Notes: generated by a model not told the origin, from the letters alone. Positions 18,641 through 28,604 are shown, counted from the first letter of the stretch. The stretch: DNA of 64,000 bases from Fimenecus sp045632525 (GCA_045632525.1 JAZQWV010000046.1:7742-71741), one strand, 5' to 3'. Program-made: numbers and translations.

Positions 18641-19576
18641 TTAATAGTTAATTCTTCTTTCCTCAATGATGATTGGCTTTTCGCCGTTGTTACGAGGAAG
18701 TGAAATAAGATGCTCCGCGCAGAAAGATACCATCAACAAGAGTAATCCGATAAAAATGAAGACTAATCTTAACATAATACTACTGATTGCTTCACCGAAA
18801 GATAAGTTGAACGCTTGAGGTATGCAGAAAATTAAAAGCTCTAGTATAGTTATAACCATTGCGATTAAGGATACGCCGATTACTCGTCTTGGTAAAACCT
18901 TTGAAGCATTTACGATACCACAAACGGCAAAATCGTAGTATTTGGAAAGAGTAAATTTACTTTTACCTTTCTTTCGTCTGTCCTGAAGATAATAAACGAA
19001 TTCAAAGGATGAGCCGTATTCATAAATAAGACCACGAAGGAAAGGCTCATTTGTGTTAATTCTCTTGAGAATATCAATAAAACTCTTGTCAAACAATTCA
19101 AACTCAGTAGCGTGAGGAACCATTTTAACACCAAAAACATTATTGATTACCCAATAGAAAAGTGTTCTGATAAAGTAAACAAATTTATTTTCTCGGCTTT
19201 GGTTTTTAACACCGAAAACAATCTGAGCACCAGTTTCCCACTTTTCAACAAGTCTTGGAATTTCTTCAGGTGGGTTCTGCAAGTCAGCGTGTAAGATTAC
19301 AGCACAGTCACCCTTTGCTTGCTGGAAACAATAGAAAGTACCCTTTGCATAACCGAAATTCTTTGAATAAAAAACTGCTTTGATATGCTCATCTTTATTG
19401 CAAAGTTCTTCTATTTTCTGCTTTGAACCATCTGTTGAACCATCGTCAAAGAAAACGATTTCATAATCGTAATTATTAAGACTTTGCATAACTTTCGTTG
19501 TTCTCTCGTACAACTCGTCAAGGGTAGCAGCCTCATTGTAATTAGGAACAACAATTGAAATTAGTTTTTTACTCAT
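18641..19576 (-). CDS. Membrane-anchored GT2 glycosyltransferase (DPM1/GtrB-like)
   Basis: A family 2 glycosyltransferase of 311 residues from the ATG at 19576 (AAGGTG spaced six). The catalytic domain has SIVVPNYNEAATLDEL, the DDGSTDGS nucleotide-binding loop, and HADLQNPPEE with the metal-binding Asp. Two C-terminal helices (about 225-290) anchor it. Such proteins move a sugar from UDP- or GDP-sugar to undecaprenyl or polyprenyl phosphate, giving a donor for extracytoplasmic transferases such as the protein at 22675. Ten bases separate it from the upstream radical SAM gene, so the set is an operon. Confidence 0.9.
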   Translation of the reverse strand: MSKKLISIVVPNYNEAATLDELYERTTKVMQSLNNYDYEIVFFDDGSTDGSKQKIEELCNKDEHIKAVFYSKNFGYAKGTFYCFQQAKGDCAVILHADLQNPPEEIPRLVEKWETGAQIVFGVKNQSRENKFVYFIRTLFYWVINNVFGVKMVPHATEFELFDKSFIDILKRINTNEPFLRGLIYEYGSSFEFVYYLQDRRKKGKSKFTLSKYYDFAVCGIVNASKVLPRRVIGVSLIAMVITILELLIFCIPQAFNLSFGEAISSIMLRLVFIFIGLLLLMVSFCAEHLISLPRNNGEKPIIIEERRINY

Positions 19577-19586
19577 TTTTGTCACC

Positions 19587-21065
19587 TTAATCGTAAGTTT
19601 TATCTAAGTCGTATTTCTTAATAATCTTTGGGTAAGCGTGTGAAAACCAAAAAATATAAAGGAATTCATACAAAGCCTTGAATCCGTCAATAAAGAAGTT
19701 AATCGGGCCTTTAAGTGAAATGGAATGAAGTCCGTTAAGGATTGTTTCTTTTGCGAATTCAAATGCACCGTGTTCTTGCAAAGCACCCTTGTTTGAGAAA
19801 CTTTTCCACAGGTACCAGCTTCGGATAACTCGTAAATCAACACTAGGAACAGCGGAAAGATTTACACCCAATGATTCAGTTGCAACAACCTTGCTCATTG
19901 CTTTAAGAGTTTTTGGTGCCTTGTAAGTTCCGTCAGCCACAACCTGGTCATAAAGTTCGGTGCCGGGAATTGGAGTGAAGTGGAAAACAGGAGTAAGATT
20001 TGCTTTTACAGTATTGAGAAGTTTTACAGTATCCCTTAATTGGTTAACAGTTTCATTTGGGAAACCGATAATGAATGAACCGATAGTTGTAATACCAATT
20101 TTGTTAAGAATCTCAAATGTTGGTGCGATTTTTGAATAGTCAATATTTTTGTGGACAATTTTCTGCATTTCTTTTGAACCGGTTTCAATTCCGAAGAAAA
20201 TCCATCTGCAACCTGCGTCGTAGAGCATCTGATATTCTTCTTCACCAAACATGCCGATACGAAGTTCGATACCCCATTGAAATTTGAGTCCACTTTCATG
20301 CACTTTTTCACAAAAATCAACCAAGTCTTCTCTTTTTACAACCCAAAGCTCGTCCGAAAAGAAGAAACCATCAGCACCATAATTTTCCATAAGATAACGG
20401 ATTTCTTCAAGTACATACTCATTAGGACGCTTTCTGTAAGTGCTCTTGTGGAAATTCATATTTGAACAGAAAGCACATCTGCAAGGACAACCCTTTGCAG
20501 AGTATATGTACATCATCTTCTTGCAACCAAGATATGTCTGCATATATTTTGGTGGGTCAATGAGTGTGTAGTCAGAAACAGGCATATCACGAAGGTCAGC
20601 AAATTTACGACAAGGAGTAACAATAACTTTTCCGTTTTCCTTGTATGCCAAGCCCTGAATCTCAGAGAATGGTCTGCCACTCTCTAATGCATCCATCATT
20701 TCAAGCCAAGTTTCTTCACCTTCACCATAGGAAATGTAATCAACAAGGTCAAGAGCTAATACCTGCTCCATCTGAAGAGAAGGCATCTGACCACCCCAGA
20801 CAACAGGTATTCCCTTTGCTCTTGCAGCCTTTGATATCTTTTCAGCATCAATAAGGCCACGGGATGACATAAGGGAAACGCCGATAATGTCAGGCTTATA
20901 TGAATCCAACAATTTATTGATATTTGATTTGTTGACACAGCGGTCCTCAAGTTTTACCTCGTGCCCGTGATTTTTTACATGAGTGGCTATTGAGAGAAGT
21001 CCCAAAGGATTTGAAAGGGCTCTTGTATAATAGCCGACAGATGGGTTAATGAATAAAACTCTCAT
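19587..21065 (-). CDS. B12-binding-domain radical SAM protein
   Basis: A 492-residue class-B type radical SAM protein. The N-terminal ~140 residues are a cobalamin-binding Rossmann domain (VLFINPSVGYYTRALS, GEGEETWLEMMDAL). The radical SAM barrel holds GCPCRCAFC (CxxxCxxC with an extra Cys inside) near residue 190, then FGIETGS. Such enzymes do methylations or rearrangements on lipids, hopanoids, antibiotics or sugars; many sit in cell-envelope clusters. Only 8 bp separates it from a second protein of the same kind. Substrate unknown. Confidence 0.88.
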   Translation of the reverse strand: MRVLFINPSVGYYTRALSNPLGLLSIATHVKNHGHEVKLEDRCVNKSNINKLLDSYKPDIIGVSLMSSRGLIDAEKISKAARAKGIPVVWGGQMPSLQMEQVLALDLVDYISYGEGEETWLEMMDALESGRPFSEIQGLAYKENGKVIVTPCRKFADLRDMPVSDYTLIDPPKYMQTYLGCKKMMYIYSAKGCPCRCAFCSNMNFHKSTYRKRPNEYVLEEIRYLMENYGADGFFFSDELWVVKREDLVDFCEKVHESGLKFQWGIELRIGMFGEEEYQMLYDAGCRWIFFGIETGSKEMQKIVHKNIDYSKIAPTFEILNKIGITTIGSFIIGFPNETVNQLRDTVKLLNTVKANLTPVFHFTPIPGTELYDQVVADGTYKAPKTLKAMSKVVATESLGVNLSAVPSVDLRVIRSWYLWKSFSNKGALQEHGAFEFAKETILNGLHSISLKGPINFFIDGFKALYEFLYIFWFSHAYPKIIKKYDLDKTYD

Positions 21066-21073
21066 TTGTTACC

Positions 21074-22513
21074 TCAAAAAAGATTTTTCTTTAAAAGTTT
21101 GATTGCGTGTTGTGCATAGTTTTTAAATTGAGTAAAGGATGTTATGCACTTTTTTAGTGTTTTAAGAATATATATTGGTCGCAGATAGAATTTAAGCTGC
21201 ATCTGCTTTTTCATTTTTGTTATTTCTTGTAAGCTTACAGTACTTGTGCCTATAGTATTAGGAGCATAGTAGTCGTTACCCCAAGCCAAATCATTCAATG
21301 TGTTGTATTCTACACAGTACTGATAAAGTTCGGTGCCATAGTAAGGCATTGCAATATGTATTTCTATGAAATCAGGATTTATCTTAAGAATAAACTTTTC
21401 AGTTGCCTTGATATCCTCTTTTGTTTCCCAAGGGAAACCTACCATGAAGAAACCAAATAATGGAATTCCTGCTTTCTTGATGAGGGAAGCTGCACGGATA
21501 CTATCTTCAAGAGTAGCACCTTTTTTTATAAGCTTCATAGTCTTTTCAGAGCCTGTTTCAAAACCGACAGCAAGCATAAAACAACCTGCAGCCTTCATTT
21601 TTTGTAATAATTCCAAAGAAAGTGGTTTTGTTCTTGAGTTTGCAGTGAATTCGATTTTGCCATTGAGAGGGGAGTTGATGATTTTATCACACAACTCTGA
21701 TGCCCATTCGTTATCAATGGTAAAAGTATCTGCCTTAAAGAAGAAATTGCGGATATTGAATTTATAGTAACATTCTTCAATTTCTGCAAAAACATTTTCG
21801 ACGCTTCTTAAACGGACATTTTTACCTGAAATAATTGGAGTAAGACAATAAATACACTGTGAAGGACAACCCTTTGCAACGGAAATTGTTGCCATTGGTT
21901 CACCTGTGTCAGGTCTTGTGTAAATAGCGTTATTCATCAAATGCCTTGCAGGGAAAGGCAGCTCGTCTAGATTTTTATTCCAACAGTCAAACTTTGTCGA
22001 AACAAATTCATTACCATTTTTGTAAATAATTCCAGAAATATCGTCGATATTGCCAATGCCTCTTAAAAGATAATCAGTAAGAGGACCCATGATAAATTCA
22101 ATTTCGCCACCAACGAGACAAGAAACATTTTGAAGGTCAAGAGTTTCGAGAAGGCTCTTTTTTGGATTGTAGAAAATTGCACCCTTAATAACAAATTTAC
22201 AATCATGGAAAGATTTTATCCAATTAATAAAATCAAGGTCGTCGTAAATAGTTGCGTTTGTAATGCTTATAAAAATCAAGTCGGGTTTAAATTCTTCAAT
22301 ATCAGCCTTTACTTCTTCCTTTGTAGCAAGTTCGGTTTGGTAATCTCTAAGAAAAACAGAATAACCCTGCCTGAGTAAAACGGATGCAGCATAACCAATG
22401 TCATTACATGCGTGAGTTGATGCCACAGCAGAATCTTCTATATTACATTGTGCGCGGTCTTCACTACGCTGATATTGTTTCCCAGGGGGATATAGCAACA
22501 TTACTTTACTCAT
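21074..22513 (-). CDS. Second B12-binding-domain radical SAM protein
   Basis: A 479-residue protein from the ATG at 22513 (GGAG spaced eight; a TTG 15 bases earlier is less likely). It has an N-terminal cobalamin-binding domain, KGCPSQCIYC cluster motif near residue 195, VGFETGSEKTM, and a C-terminal helical region. It differs clearly from its downstream neighbour, so this is not a recent duplication. First gene of the minus-strand run 22.5-17.9 kb, divergent from the membrane glycosyltransferase-like gene. The pair probably acts in sequence on one lipid or sugar substrate; this is inference. Confidence 0.88.
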   Translation of the reverse strand: MSKVMLLYPPGKQYQRSEDRAQCNIEDSAVASTHACNDIGYAASVLLRQGYSVFLRDYQTELATKEEVKADIEEFKPDLIFISITNATIYDDLDFINWIKSFHDCKFVIKGAIFYNPKKSLLETLDLQNVSCLVGGEIEFIMGPLTDYLLRGIGNIDDISGIIYKNGNEFVSTKFDCWNKNLDELPFPARHLMNNAIYTRPDTGEPMATISVAKGCPSQCIYCLTPIISGKNVRLRSVENVFAEIEECYYKFNIRNFFFKADTFTIDNEWASELCDKIINSPLNGKIEFTANSRTKPLSLELLQKMKAAGCFMLAVGFETGSEKTMKLIKKGATLEDSIRAASLIKKAGIPLFGFFMVGFPWETKEDIKATEKFILKINPDFIEIHIAMPYYGTELYQYCVEYNTLNDLAWGNDYYAPNTIGTSTVSLQEITKMKKQMQLKFYLRPIYILKTLKKCITSFTQFKNYAQHAIKLLKKNLF

Positions 22514-22608
22514 CGCATACTTCTCCAAAATATATTTTTACAATTATACCATAAAAAACAAAGCAATATCAAGTGTTTACAATCAATTATTATTAAATTG
22601 AGGGTGAA

Positions 22609-22637
22609 TTGACTTGATTTATATTTTATGCTAAAAT
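22609..22637 (+). promoter_or_regulatory. Sigma-A type promoter
   Basis: TTGACT and TAAAAT separated by 17 bp, about 38 bp before the start at 22675. Confidence 0.6.
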
Positions 22638-22674
22638 TATAATGTTTAATGTACTAAATTTTAGAGGTTGTCGT

Positions 22675-24513
22675 ATGATAAAAAAACTGAAAAAAACAGA
22701 CATTTTATTTCTTATATCATTGTTATCAGTACTATTAGTTCATATCTTTTTTGTCTTTGTTGTTCCGTATACCGATGATGAAAGCTATTATGTAACAGTC
22801 CCACTTCGCCTGTTGAATGGCGATAGCTTGGTTCAAAATGAGTGGCACCTTACACAGTTTTCATCATTGTTTTCATACATACCGGTATATATATGGATGA
22901 CTATAAAAGGTTCAACTGATGGTATTTTTATCTTTTTGAGATGCATATACCTTTTTGTCCACACAACCGTAGCGGTTACAATATATCGCTTTTTTAGAAA
23001 ATATGGTAACTGGGCAATTATGGCGTCAATGATGTTTTATGTGCAAATAGCATATAGAATTCAAGCACTTAGCTATCAATCTGTTTTCGTTATATCTTTG
23101 TTATTGTTATCACTTTGTTTAATATCTATTTATCAAAAAAAATCTGTCATTTCTTATATTTTTGCAGGAATATGCTTTGGCTGTTGTTGTGTATGTAACC
23201 CGCTGTTTTGTTTTGTCTTCGCAATATATCTACTTGTTTGTATTTTGTGGACAAAACGACAAGCGTTAATAAATAAAATAATTGAGTTCAAGGCTTCTAA
23301 TGGTGTAAAAAAAGGTAAAAAACTTACAAAGAAGCAAAAAAGAGAACAAAAACAACAAGTTATAAATGCTATTCCAGATATTGAAAATTATAATTGCTTT
23401 TTTACAAAAGAGGCTATTTTAAGATTTTTCATAGGAATTGCAATTATTGCTGTTGTTGCAATTGTTTTCTTTTTTTCAACAGGTGGAACAATTGATTCCA
23501 TTCAAGACAATATAGAAAATCTTTTAGGTAGCAGTGAATATGATATTGCTTCCAATTCTGTCTTTACGAAGTTCATAGATACAATTAAATTTTTTAGTAT
23601 GGCTAACCTTGGTATGCCATGGATATTGCCTATATTATTTATCTCGTTATTAATTGACAAAGACAGAAAAAACAACAAACATCGTTTTGTTTATTTGTCT
23701 GCTTCCGTTTTGTGGTCAATATTATTTATGTTTGGTGTTATGCAAAACATAGAAATACATCTGTGTGCCATTTCACTACCATTTTGCGTGTTTTCTACAA
23801 TATGCTATTTGTTGACAGAAAATAAAAACAAGACTTTGTTTTATTGTATGAATGTACCTTGTTCAATAGCTGCCCTTTTTCAATATCTTGCGGCGGATAC
23901 ACATTGGGGCGCAATTGGAGTTGTGCTCGCAGTTAATAATGTTGCAGGCATATTTTTTGCAATGGATTTGTGGAAAGAGATGCGTTCTGTTTCCACAAAT
24001 GATGAAGAAACAACCAAGAAAGAAAAAAGTGGTTTGTTACGCGGTATAATCATTGTAGGTTTTTGTTTGCAGATATTGTTTTATGGTATTTTTTATCAGT
24101 ATGGTCAACTTTATAGTAAAGATGACCCCAAAGCCACAAGGGGACCTTTTTCAGGGCTATATATGACTGAAGAACAATATGAAAAGTATAATAGAGCAAT
24201 AAGTGATATGGATGTAATAAAGGATATCAGTAGAGAAAATGACCCTGTGTTATTAGCAACTTATAACAATTGGATGTATTTGTATCTGGAACGACCAATA
24301 GCAACATATAGTGCATGGTATCGAGGCACTATTCACTCAAAACTGCTAATTAATTACTACAAAGAAAACCCCGATAAGATACCAAAATATATTTATTTAG
24401 AATCATCAGACCCGCAAAATGCAAATGTTAAAATATTTAGTGAATTATTCGTTTTCACAAGAGAAAACTTATCAAACGGTGTTCTTTTAACTGTTGAATA
24501 TTGCAATTTCTAA
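22675..24513 (+). CDS. Polytopic membrane protein, ArnT/PMT-like glycosyltransferase candidate
   Basis: 612 residues from the ATG at 22675 (AGAGG eight bases upstream). About 10-12 transmembrane helices and, in the first outer loop, FVVPYTDDESYYVTVPLRLL: an acidic DDE motif of the kind GT-C enzymes use for catalysis. A Lys-rich cytoplasmic insert lies near residues 215-245, and the C-terminus is a soluble outer domain. GT-C proteins take sugar from a polyprenyl-phosphate donor, which the divergent GT2 protein could make. A strong terminator follows. No specific family assigned. Confidence 0.7.
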   Translation: MIKKLKKTDILFLISLLSVLLVHIFFVFVVPYTDDESYYVTVPLRLLNGDSLVQNEWHLTQFSSLFSYIPVYIWMTIKGSTDGIFIFLRCIYLFVHTTVAVTIYRFFRKYGNWAIMASMMFYVQIAYRIQALSYQSVFVISLLLLSLCLISIYQKKSVISYIFAGICFGCCCVCNPLFCFVFAIYLLVCILWTKRQALINKIIEFKASNGVKKGKKLTKKQKREQKQQVINAIPDIENYNCFFTKEAILRFFIGIAIIAVVAIVFFFSTGGTIDSIQDNIENLLGSSEYDIASNSVFTKFIDTIKFFSMANLGMPWILPILFISLLIDKDRKNNKHRFVYLSASVLWSILFMFGVMQNIEIHLCAISLPFCVFSTICYLLTENKNKTLFYCMNVPCSIAALFQYLAADTHWGAIGVVLAVNNVAGIFFAMDLWKEMRSVSTNDEETTKKEKSGLLRGIIIVGFCLQILFYGIFYQYGQLYSKDDPKATRGPFSGLYMTEEQYEKYNRAISDMDVIKDISRENDPVLLATYNNWMYLYLERPIATYSAWYRGTIHSKLLINYYKENPDKIPKYIYLESSDPQNANVKIFSELFVFTRENLSNGVLLTVEYCNF

Positions 24514-24571
24514 TTCAGATTATATTGCAGTATAGAACTCTTTAAAAAACTTATTAAATAATTGTTATAAA

Positions 24572-24624
24572 CCCACTTTTTACACAGTCTTTTTACTGAT
24601 TGTGTAAAGAGTGGGTGTTTTTTT
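24572..24624 (+). terminator. Rho-independent terminator
   Basis: Stem CCCACTTTTTACACA / TGTGTAAAGAGTGGG (one mismatch) followed by GTGTTTTTTT. Confidence 0.85.
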
Positions 24625-24686
24625 GAACAGAAATCATGTCTGTTGTGGTTTTATACAGTTTTGATGAGCATTTATTATTATTTTTA

Positions 24687-24715
24687 TTGAATATGTTTAA
24701 TTTGTATGCTAATAT
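24687..24715 (+). promoter_or_regulatory. Probable promoter of the GH3 gene
   Basis: TTGAAT and TAATAT with a 17-bp spacer, 43 bp before the GH3 start. Confidence 0.45.
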
Positions 24716-24757
24716 AATATTTATAAATCAATTTCATTGTATGGGGGATTGAATAAT

Positions 24758-27505
24758 ATGAGCAAAAAATATTGTGAAAAGATATTGTCGCTTATTCTTA
24801 CAATAGTAATCGTAGCATTATCTACAATAAGTTGTTTTGCAAGTGGTGGTATGATTATTTCAGGTGAAACTAAAATTTCAGCTGAAACAACTGCAAAATC
24901 CATTGAGATTGCAAAGCAAATCGAGGCAGAGGGTATAGTGCTTCTTGAAAATGAAGACGATGTGCTTCCTTTAAAAGATAAGAAAGTTAATGTTTTTGGT
25001 GCAAACTCTTGTTCACTTGCTTTTGCTGGTGCTGCAGGTTCAGGTGCTGTGCGTGCAGATAAGGCTGTGGGCTTTTATGACGCTCTCACCAATGCAGGTA
25101 TTGAATATAATCAAGACATTTACAATATCTATGCAGAATATACAGAAGCAGAGTCAGAAGGCGGTCTTTTAGACTATGTTGGCACCGTGCTTGAACAGTT
25201 CTTCTCAGGTGGTCAGGCTGAAATGCCAATTACTAACATAAGCGATACTGTTATGAATGATGCAGTGGCATATTCAGACACAGCAATTGTTGTTATTGGC
25301 AGAGTTGGCACTGAAATGAAAGACCTTGCTATTGAAGATTTAAAATTGACTGCAGATGAGAAAAAGATGCTTGATAAGGTTTGCGCTAATTTCTCAAATG
25401 TAATTGTAGTGTTTAACTTGTCAAATATAATGGACATGTCATGGTTAGAAGATTATGACAGCATCAAGGCTGCTATGATTATGTGGCTTCCAGGTGAAGT
25501 TGCAACAGACAGTGTGGGCAAAGTTCTTTCAGGTGAAATTAACCCATCAGGTAAACTGGTTGACACAATTGCTTATAATTTAGAAGACCATCCTTCAAAT
25601 ATGAATTTTGGTAATTACCAATACACAGGTGTCAGCGGGATTCCAAGCTATTTCGTTAACTACTGTGAAGGCATATATGTAGGCTACAGATATTTTGAAA
25701 CTTTTGCACCTGAAAAGGTAATGTATCCTTTCGGATATGGCCTTTCATATACCGATTTTGCTTGGGATGTTAAGTCTTTCAATGCTGATGAAGAGAATAT
25801 TACAATTGAGGTTGAAGTTACAAATACAGGCAATGTTGCAGGTAAAGATGTAGTTCAGGTTTATTTCTCAGCACCATATTATATGGGTGGCATTGAAAAG
25901 AGTGCAATCGAACTTGCTGCTTATGACAAAACTAAATTGTTGGAGCCCGGTGAAAGCGAAACTTTAACAATTTCTTATGCTACTGAAGATATGGCTTCTT
26001 ATGATTCAAAAACAGAAGAAGCATGGGTTCTTGATGCAGGTGACTATAATATTTATGTTGCTCGTGATGTAAGAACTTTTGAAAAAACTTTTACATACAA
26101 TGTCCCTACTAAAGTTGTATATAAAACAGATAATGTTACAGGTAACACTATTCAGAATCTTTTCCAGTTTGCTGAAGGCGATTTGACATATATGTCCCGT
26201 GCTGATGTAGCGAATACATATCCTAAATCACCTACAAATTATAAAGCAACAGAAGAAGTGCTTAATAGTGATAAAAGACCTGCACCAACAACAGAGGGCG
26301 AAGCACCAAAAATGGGTGTAGAATATGAAGATGGTGTAATAACACTCAGTGATGTTGCAGATAACGAAGAGTTGTGGGATGAATTCCTTGACCAGTTGAC
26401 CCTTGAAGAACAAATTGACCTTATTTGCGACTGTGGTTATGAAACAGCAGCGATTGATAGACTTGGTATTCCTGCAACATCTGATAACGATGGTCCGTCA
26501 AGTATAAAAGGACCGGGCGGACTTCTCTATACAGATTCAGGTCTTGCATTCCCAGTTGCTACTGTTATTGCATGCACTTGGAATGATGAGTTAGCAGAAG
26601 AATTTGGCGAAGCAATTGGCCAAGAGGGTATTGAACTTGGCACACATGTATGGTATGCACCGGGTTGTAATATTCATCGTAGCCCGTTGGGTGGCAGAAA
26701 TAACGAGTATTTCTCAGAAGACCCATTGCTTTCAGGTAAAATGTCTGCAGCCGTTACAAAGGGCGCACAGTCAAAGGGTCTCATAGTAACAGTTAAGCAT
26801 TTTGTTGCAAACGACCAAGAAACAAACAGACAGTCAAATGGTCTTTATACATGGCTCAGTGAACAGTCACTCAGAGAACTTTATCTTGAACCATTTGAAA
26901 TCTCTGTCAAAGAAGGCAAAGCAAAGGGCATAATGACAGCATACAACAGATTAGGTAATCAGTGGTGTGGTGGCTCAAAGGCTCTTGTAACTGACCTTTT
27001 AAGAACTGAATGGGGCTTTGACGGTTTTGCTATTACTGACGCAAGTATCGACCTTACAGGTAATGGGTATCTTGACCCTGCACTTGCAGTTTATGCACGA
27101 AACAGCGGTATTCTCACAATGCTCTATGTTGTTTCTGCATCACAAACAAAAGATGCTCTTAAATTAGCCTATGAAGTTGACCCAATTGGTATGGGTAATG
27201 CAATGAGACTTTGTGTGTATGACATCTGTAGAATGAAGATGCAATCAAACGCATTTGTCAATGCAAATGAAATAACAGACCCAACAAATCCAGAAACCAC
27301 TCCACCAACTAATAATCCAAATGGCAATGGGGAAAATAATGCCCCACAAAATAATGACCCAAACAAAGTTGATGGAGCACAGATTCCTAATAGTGGCAAC
27401 ACTTTCTTCACTCTTGGTAATATTGTGAAAATTTTACTTGGAGTCTTTGCATTGGCTGTAATTGTGATTATTCCTATGACAACAAGAAAGAGAAGGTTAA
27501 GCTAA
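24758..27505 (+). CDS. Surface GH3 beta-glucosidase with swapped domain order
   Basis: 915 residues from the ATG at 24758 (GGGGGA nine bases upstream; an earlier in-frame TTG has no ribosome site). A signal or anchor helix (about 8-28) is followed by the GH3 C-terminal domain (EGIVLLENEDDVLPLKDKKV), an Fn3-like domain (about 340-440), and only then the GH3 N-terminal barrel (LTLEEQIDLICDCG; GFDGFAITDAS with the nucleophile Asp near residue 765). This permuted order is known from some ruminococcal and Butyrivibrio beta-glucosidases. A Pro/Asn linker, QIPNSG, a hydrophobic helix and RKRR end the protein, so it is held on the outer face. Confidence 0.88.
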   Translation: MSKKYCEKILSLILTIVIVALSTISCFASGGMIISGETKISAETTAKSIEIAKQIEAEGIVLLENEDDVLPLKDKKVNVFGANSCSLAFAGAAGSGAVRADKAVGFYDALTNAGIEYNQDIYNIYAEYTEAESEGGLLDYVGTVLEQFFSGGQAEMPITNISDTVMNDAVAYSDTAIVVIGRVGTEMKDLAIEDLKLTADEKKMLDKVCANFSNVIVVFNLSNIMDMSWLEDYDSIKAAMIMWLPGEVATDSVGKVLSGEINPSGKLVDTIAYNLEDHPSNMNFGNYQYTGVSGIPSYFVNYCEGIYVGYRYFETFAPEKVMYPFGYGLSYTDFAWDVKSFNADEENITIEVEVTNTGNVAGKDVVQVYFSAPYYMGGIEKSAIELAAYDKTKLLEPGESETLTISYATEDMASYDSKTEEAWVLDAGDYNIYVARDVRTFEKTFTYNVPTKVVYKTDNVTGNTIQNLFQFAEGDLTYMSRADVANTYPKSPTNYKATEEVLNSDKRPAPTTEGEAPKMGVEYEDGVITLSDVADNEELWDEFLDQLTLEEQIDLICDCGYETAAIDRLGIPATSDNDGPSSIKGPGGLLYTDSGLAFPVATVIACTWNDELAEEFGEAIGQEGIELGTHVWYAPGCNIHRSPLGGRNNEYFSEDPLLSGKMSAAVTKGAQSKGLIVTVKHFVANDQETNRQSNGLYTWLSEQSLRELYLEPFEISVKEGKAKGIMTAYNRLGNQWCGGSKALVTDLLRTEWGFDGFAITDASIDLTGNGYLDPALAVYARNSGILTMLYVVSASQTKDALKLAYEVDPIGMGNAMRLCVYDICRMKMQSNAFVNANEITDPTNPETTPPTNNPNGNGENNAPQNNDPNKVDGAQIPNSGNTFFTLGNIVKILLGVFALAVIVIIPMTTRKRRLS

Positions 27506-27514
27506 TCATATAGA

Positions 27515-27544
27515 GAAAAACACTCATCGCAAGATGAGTGTTTT
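27515..27544 (+). terminator. Terminator after GH3
   Basis: Stem AAAACACTCATC / GATGAGTGTTTT with loop GCAA; same sequence family as the hairpin at 5517. Confidence 0.85.
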
Positions 27545-27598
27545 CTTATATTGTTTATTTTTTTAATTTGTGCTATGATATTTAAAAGAGGTGAGTTT

Positions 27599-28576
27599 AT
27601 GCTTAATAAGTTTAATTGGGCGATTTTAGGCTGTGGTAATATTGCAAATGACTTTGCCCGTGATATAGGTCGAATGGGTGGCAAGATTTATTCTGTTGCT
27701 AACCGTACTCACGAAAAAGCAACAGCATTTGCTGAAAAGTATAATATCTCAAAAGTCTATGAAAACATTGACGATTTGTTTGTTGACGAAAATGTTGATA
27801 TTGTCTATATCGCAACCCCACACAACAAGCATATTGAATATATTCTCAAAGCATTAGAGAATGGCAAACATGTGCTTTGTGAAAAGGCGATAACGCTCAA
27901 TAGTGATGAACTTAATAAAGCAGTGAAACTCGCAAGTGAAAAAAATCTCATTTTAGCCGAAGCAATGACCATTTATAATATGCCACTTTATGCTGAACTT
28001 GAAAAAATCATAAATTCAGGTGCTTTGGGCGAATTCAGACTTGCTCAAGTGAATTTCGGCAGTTTCAAAGAATACGATATGACAAATCGTTTCTTTAATA
28101 TGGATTTAGCAGGTGGGGCATTACTCGACATCGGTGTTTATGCACTCTCTCTTGTGAGAATGTTTATGGAAACTAAAAATTCAGAAATTCATTCTCAAGT
28201 TAAATTTGCACCTACCGGCGCAGATGAACAATCAAGCATTATAATCGAAAACCAAAAAGAGCAGATGGCAAGTGTAACACTCTCACTTCACGCAAAACAA
28301 CCAAAGAGAGCCACAATTTGCTATGATAATGCCTATATTGAGATTTTTGAATACCCAAGAGCCGATAAAGCGGTGATTACATATACCGAAGATGGTCGCA
28401 CAGAAGAAATCACAATGGGCAAACTTGAAGATGCACTCTGCTATGAAATCGAGAACATGGAAAATGCAGTAGAAACAGGCAAAAACACAATGCGACTTGA
28501 CTACACAATCGACGTAATGAACATTATGACAAAACTCAGAAACGACTGGAATATGAAATACCCAGAAGAACAATAA
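27599..28576 (+). CDS. Gfo/Idh/MocA family oxidoreductase
   Basis: 325 residues from the ATG at 27599 (AGAGGTGAG six bases upstream; the longer reading frame has no ribosome site). NAD(P)-binding start WAILGCGNIANDFAR, the family motif EKAITLN (usual EKP replaced by EKA), and a C-terminal alpha/beta domain including GGALLDIGVYAL. It would oxidise or reduce a sugar or cyclic polyol; substrate unknown. Single gene with its own terminator. Confidence 0.88.
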   Translation: MLNKFNWAILGCGNIANDFARDIGRMGGKIYSVANRTHEKATAFAEKYNISKVYENIDDLFVDENVDIVYIATPHNKHIEYILKALENGKHVLCEKAITLNSDELNKAVKLASEKNLILAEAMTIYNMPLYAELEKIINSGALGEFRLAQVNFGSFKEYDMTNRFFNMDLAGGALLDIGVYALSLVRMFMETKNSEIHSQVKFAPTGADEQSSIIIENQKEQMASVTLSLHAKQPKRATICYDNAYIEIFEYPRADKAVITYTEDGRTEEITMGKLEDALCYEIENMENAVETGKNTMRLDYTIDVMNIMTKLRNDWNMKYPEEQ

Positions 28577-28578
28577 AA

Positions 28579-28600
28579 AGGGGACGGATAACCGTCCCTT
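28579..28600. terminator. Short bidirectional terminator
   Basis: GGGACGG / CCGTCCC with loop ATAA and T-rich flank, between convergent genes. Confidence 0.75.
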
Positions 28601-28604
28601 ATTT

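Noticed and set aside
21366..21767. 133-residue plus-strand ORF
   Set aside because: Antisense shadow of a radical SAM gene, without ribosome site.
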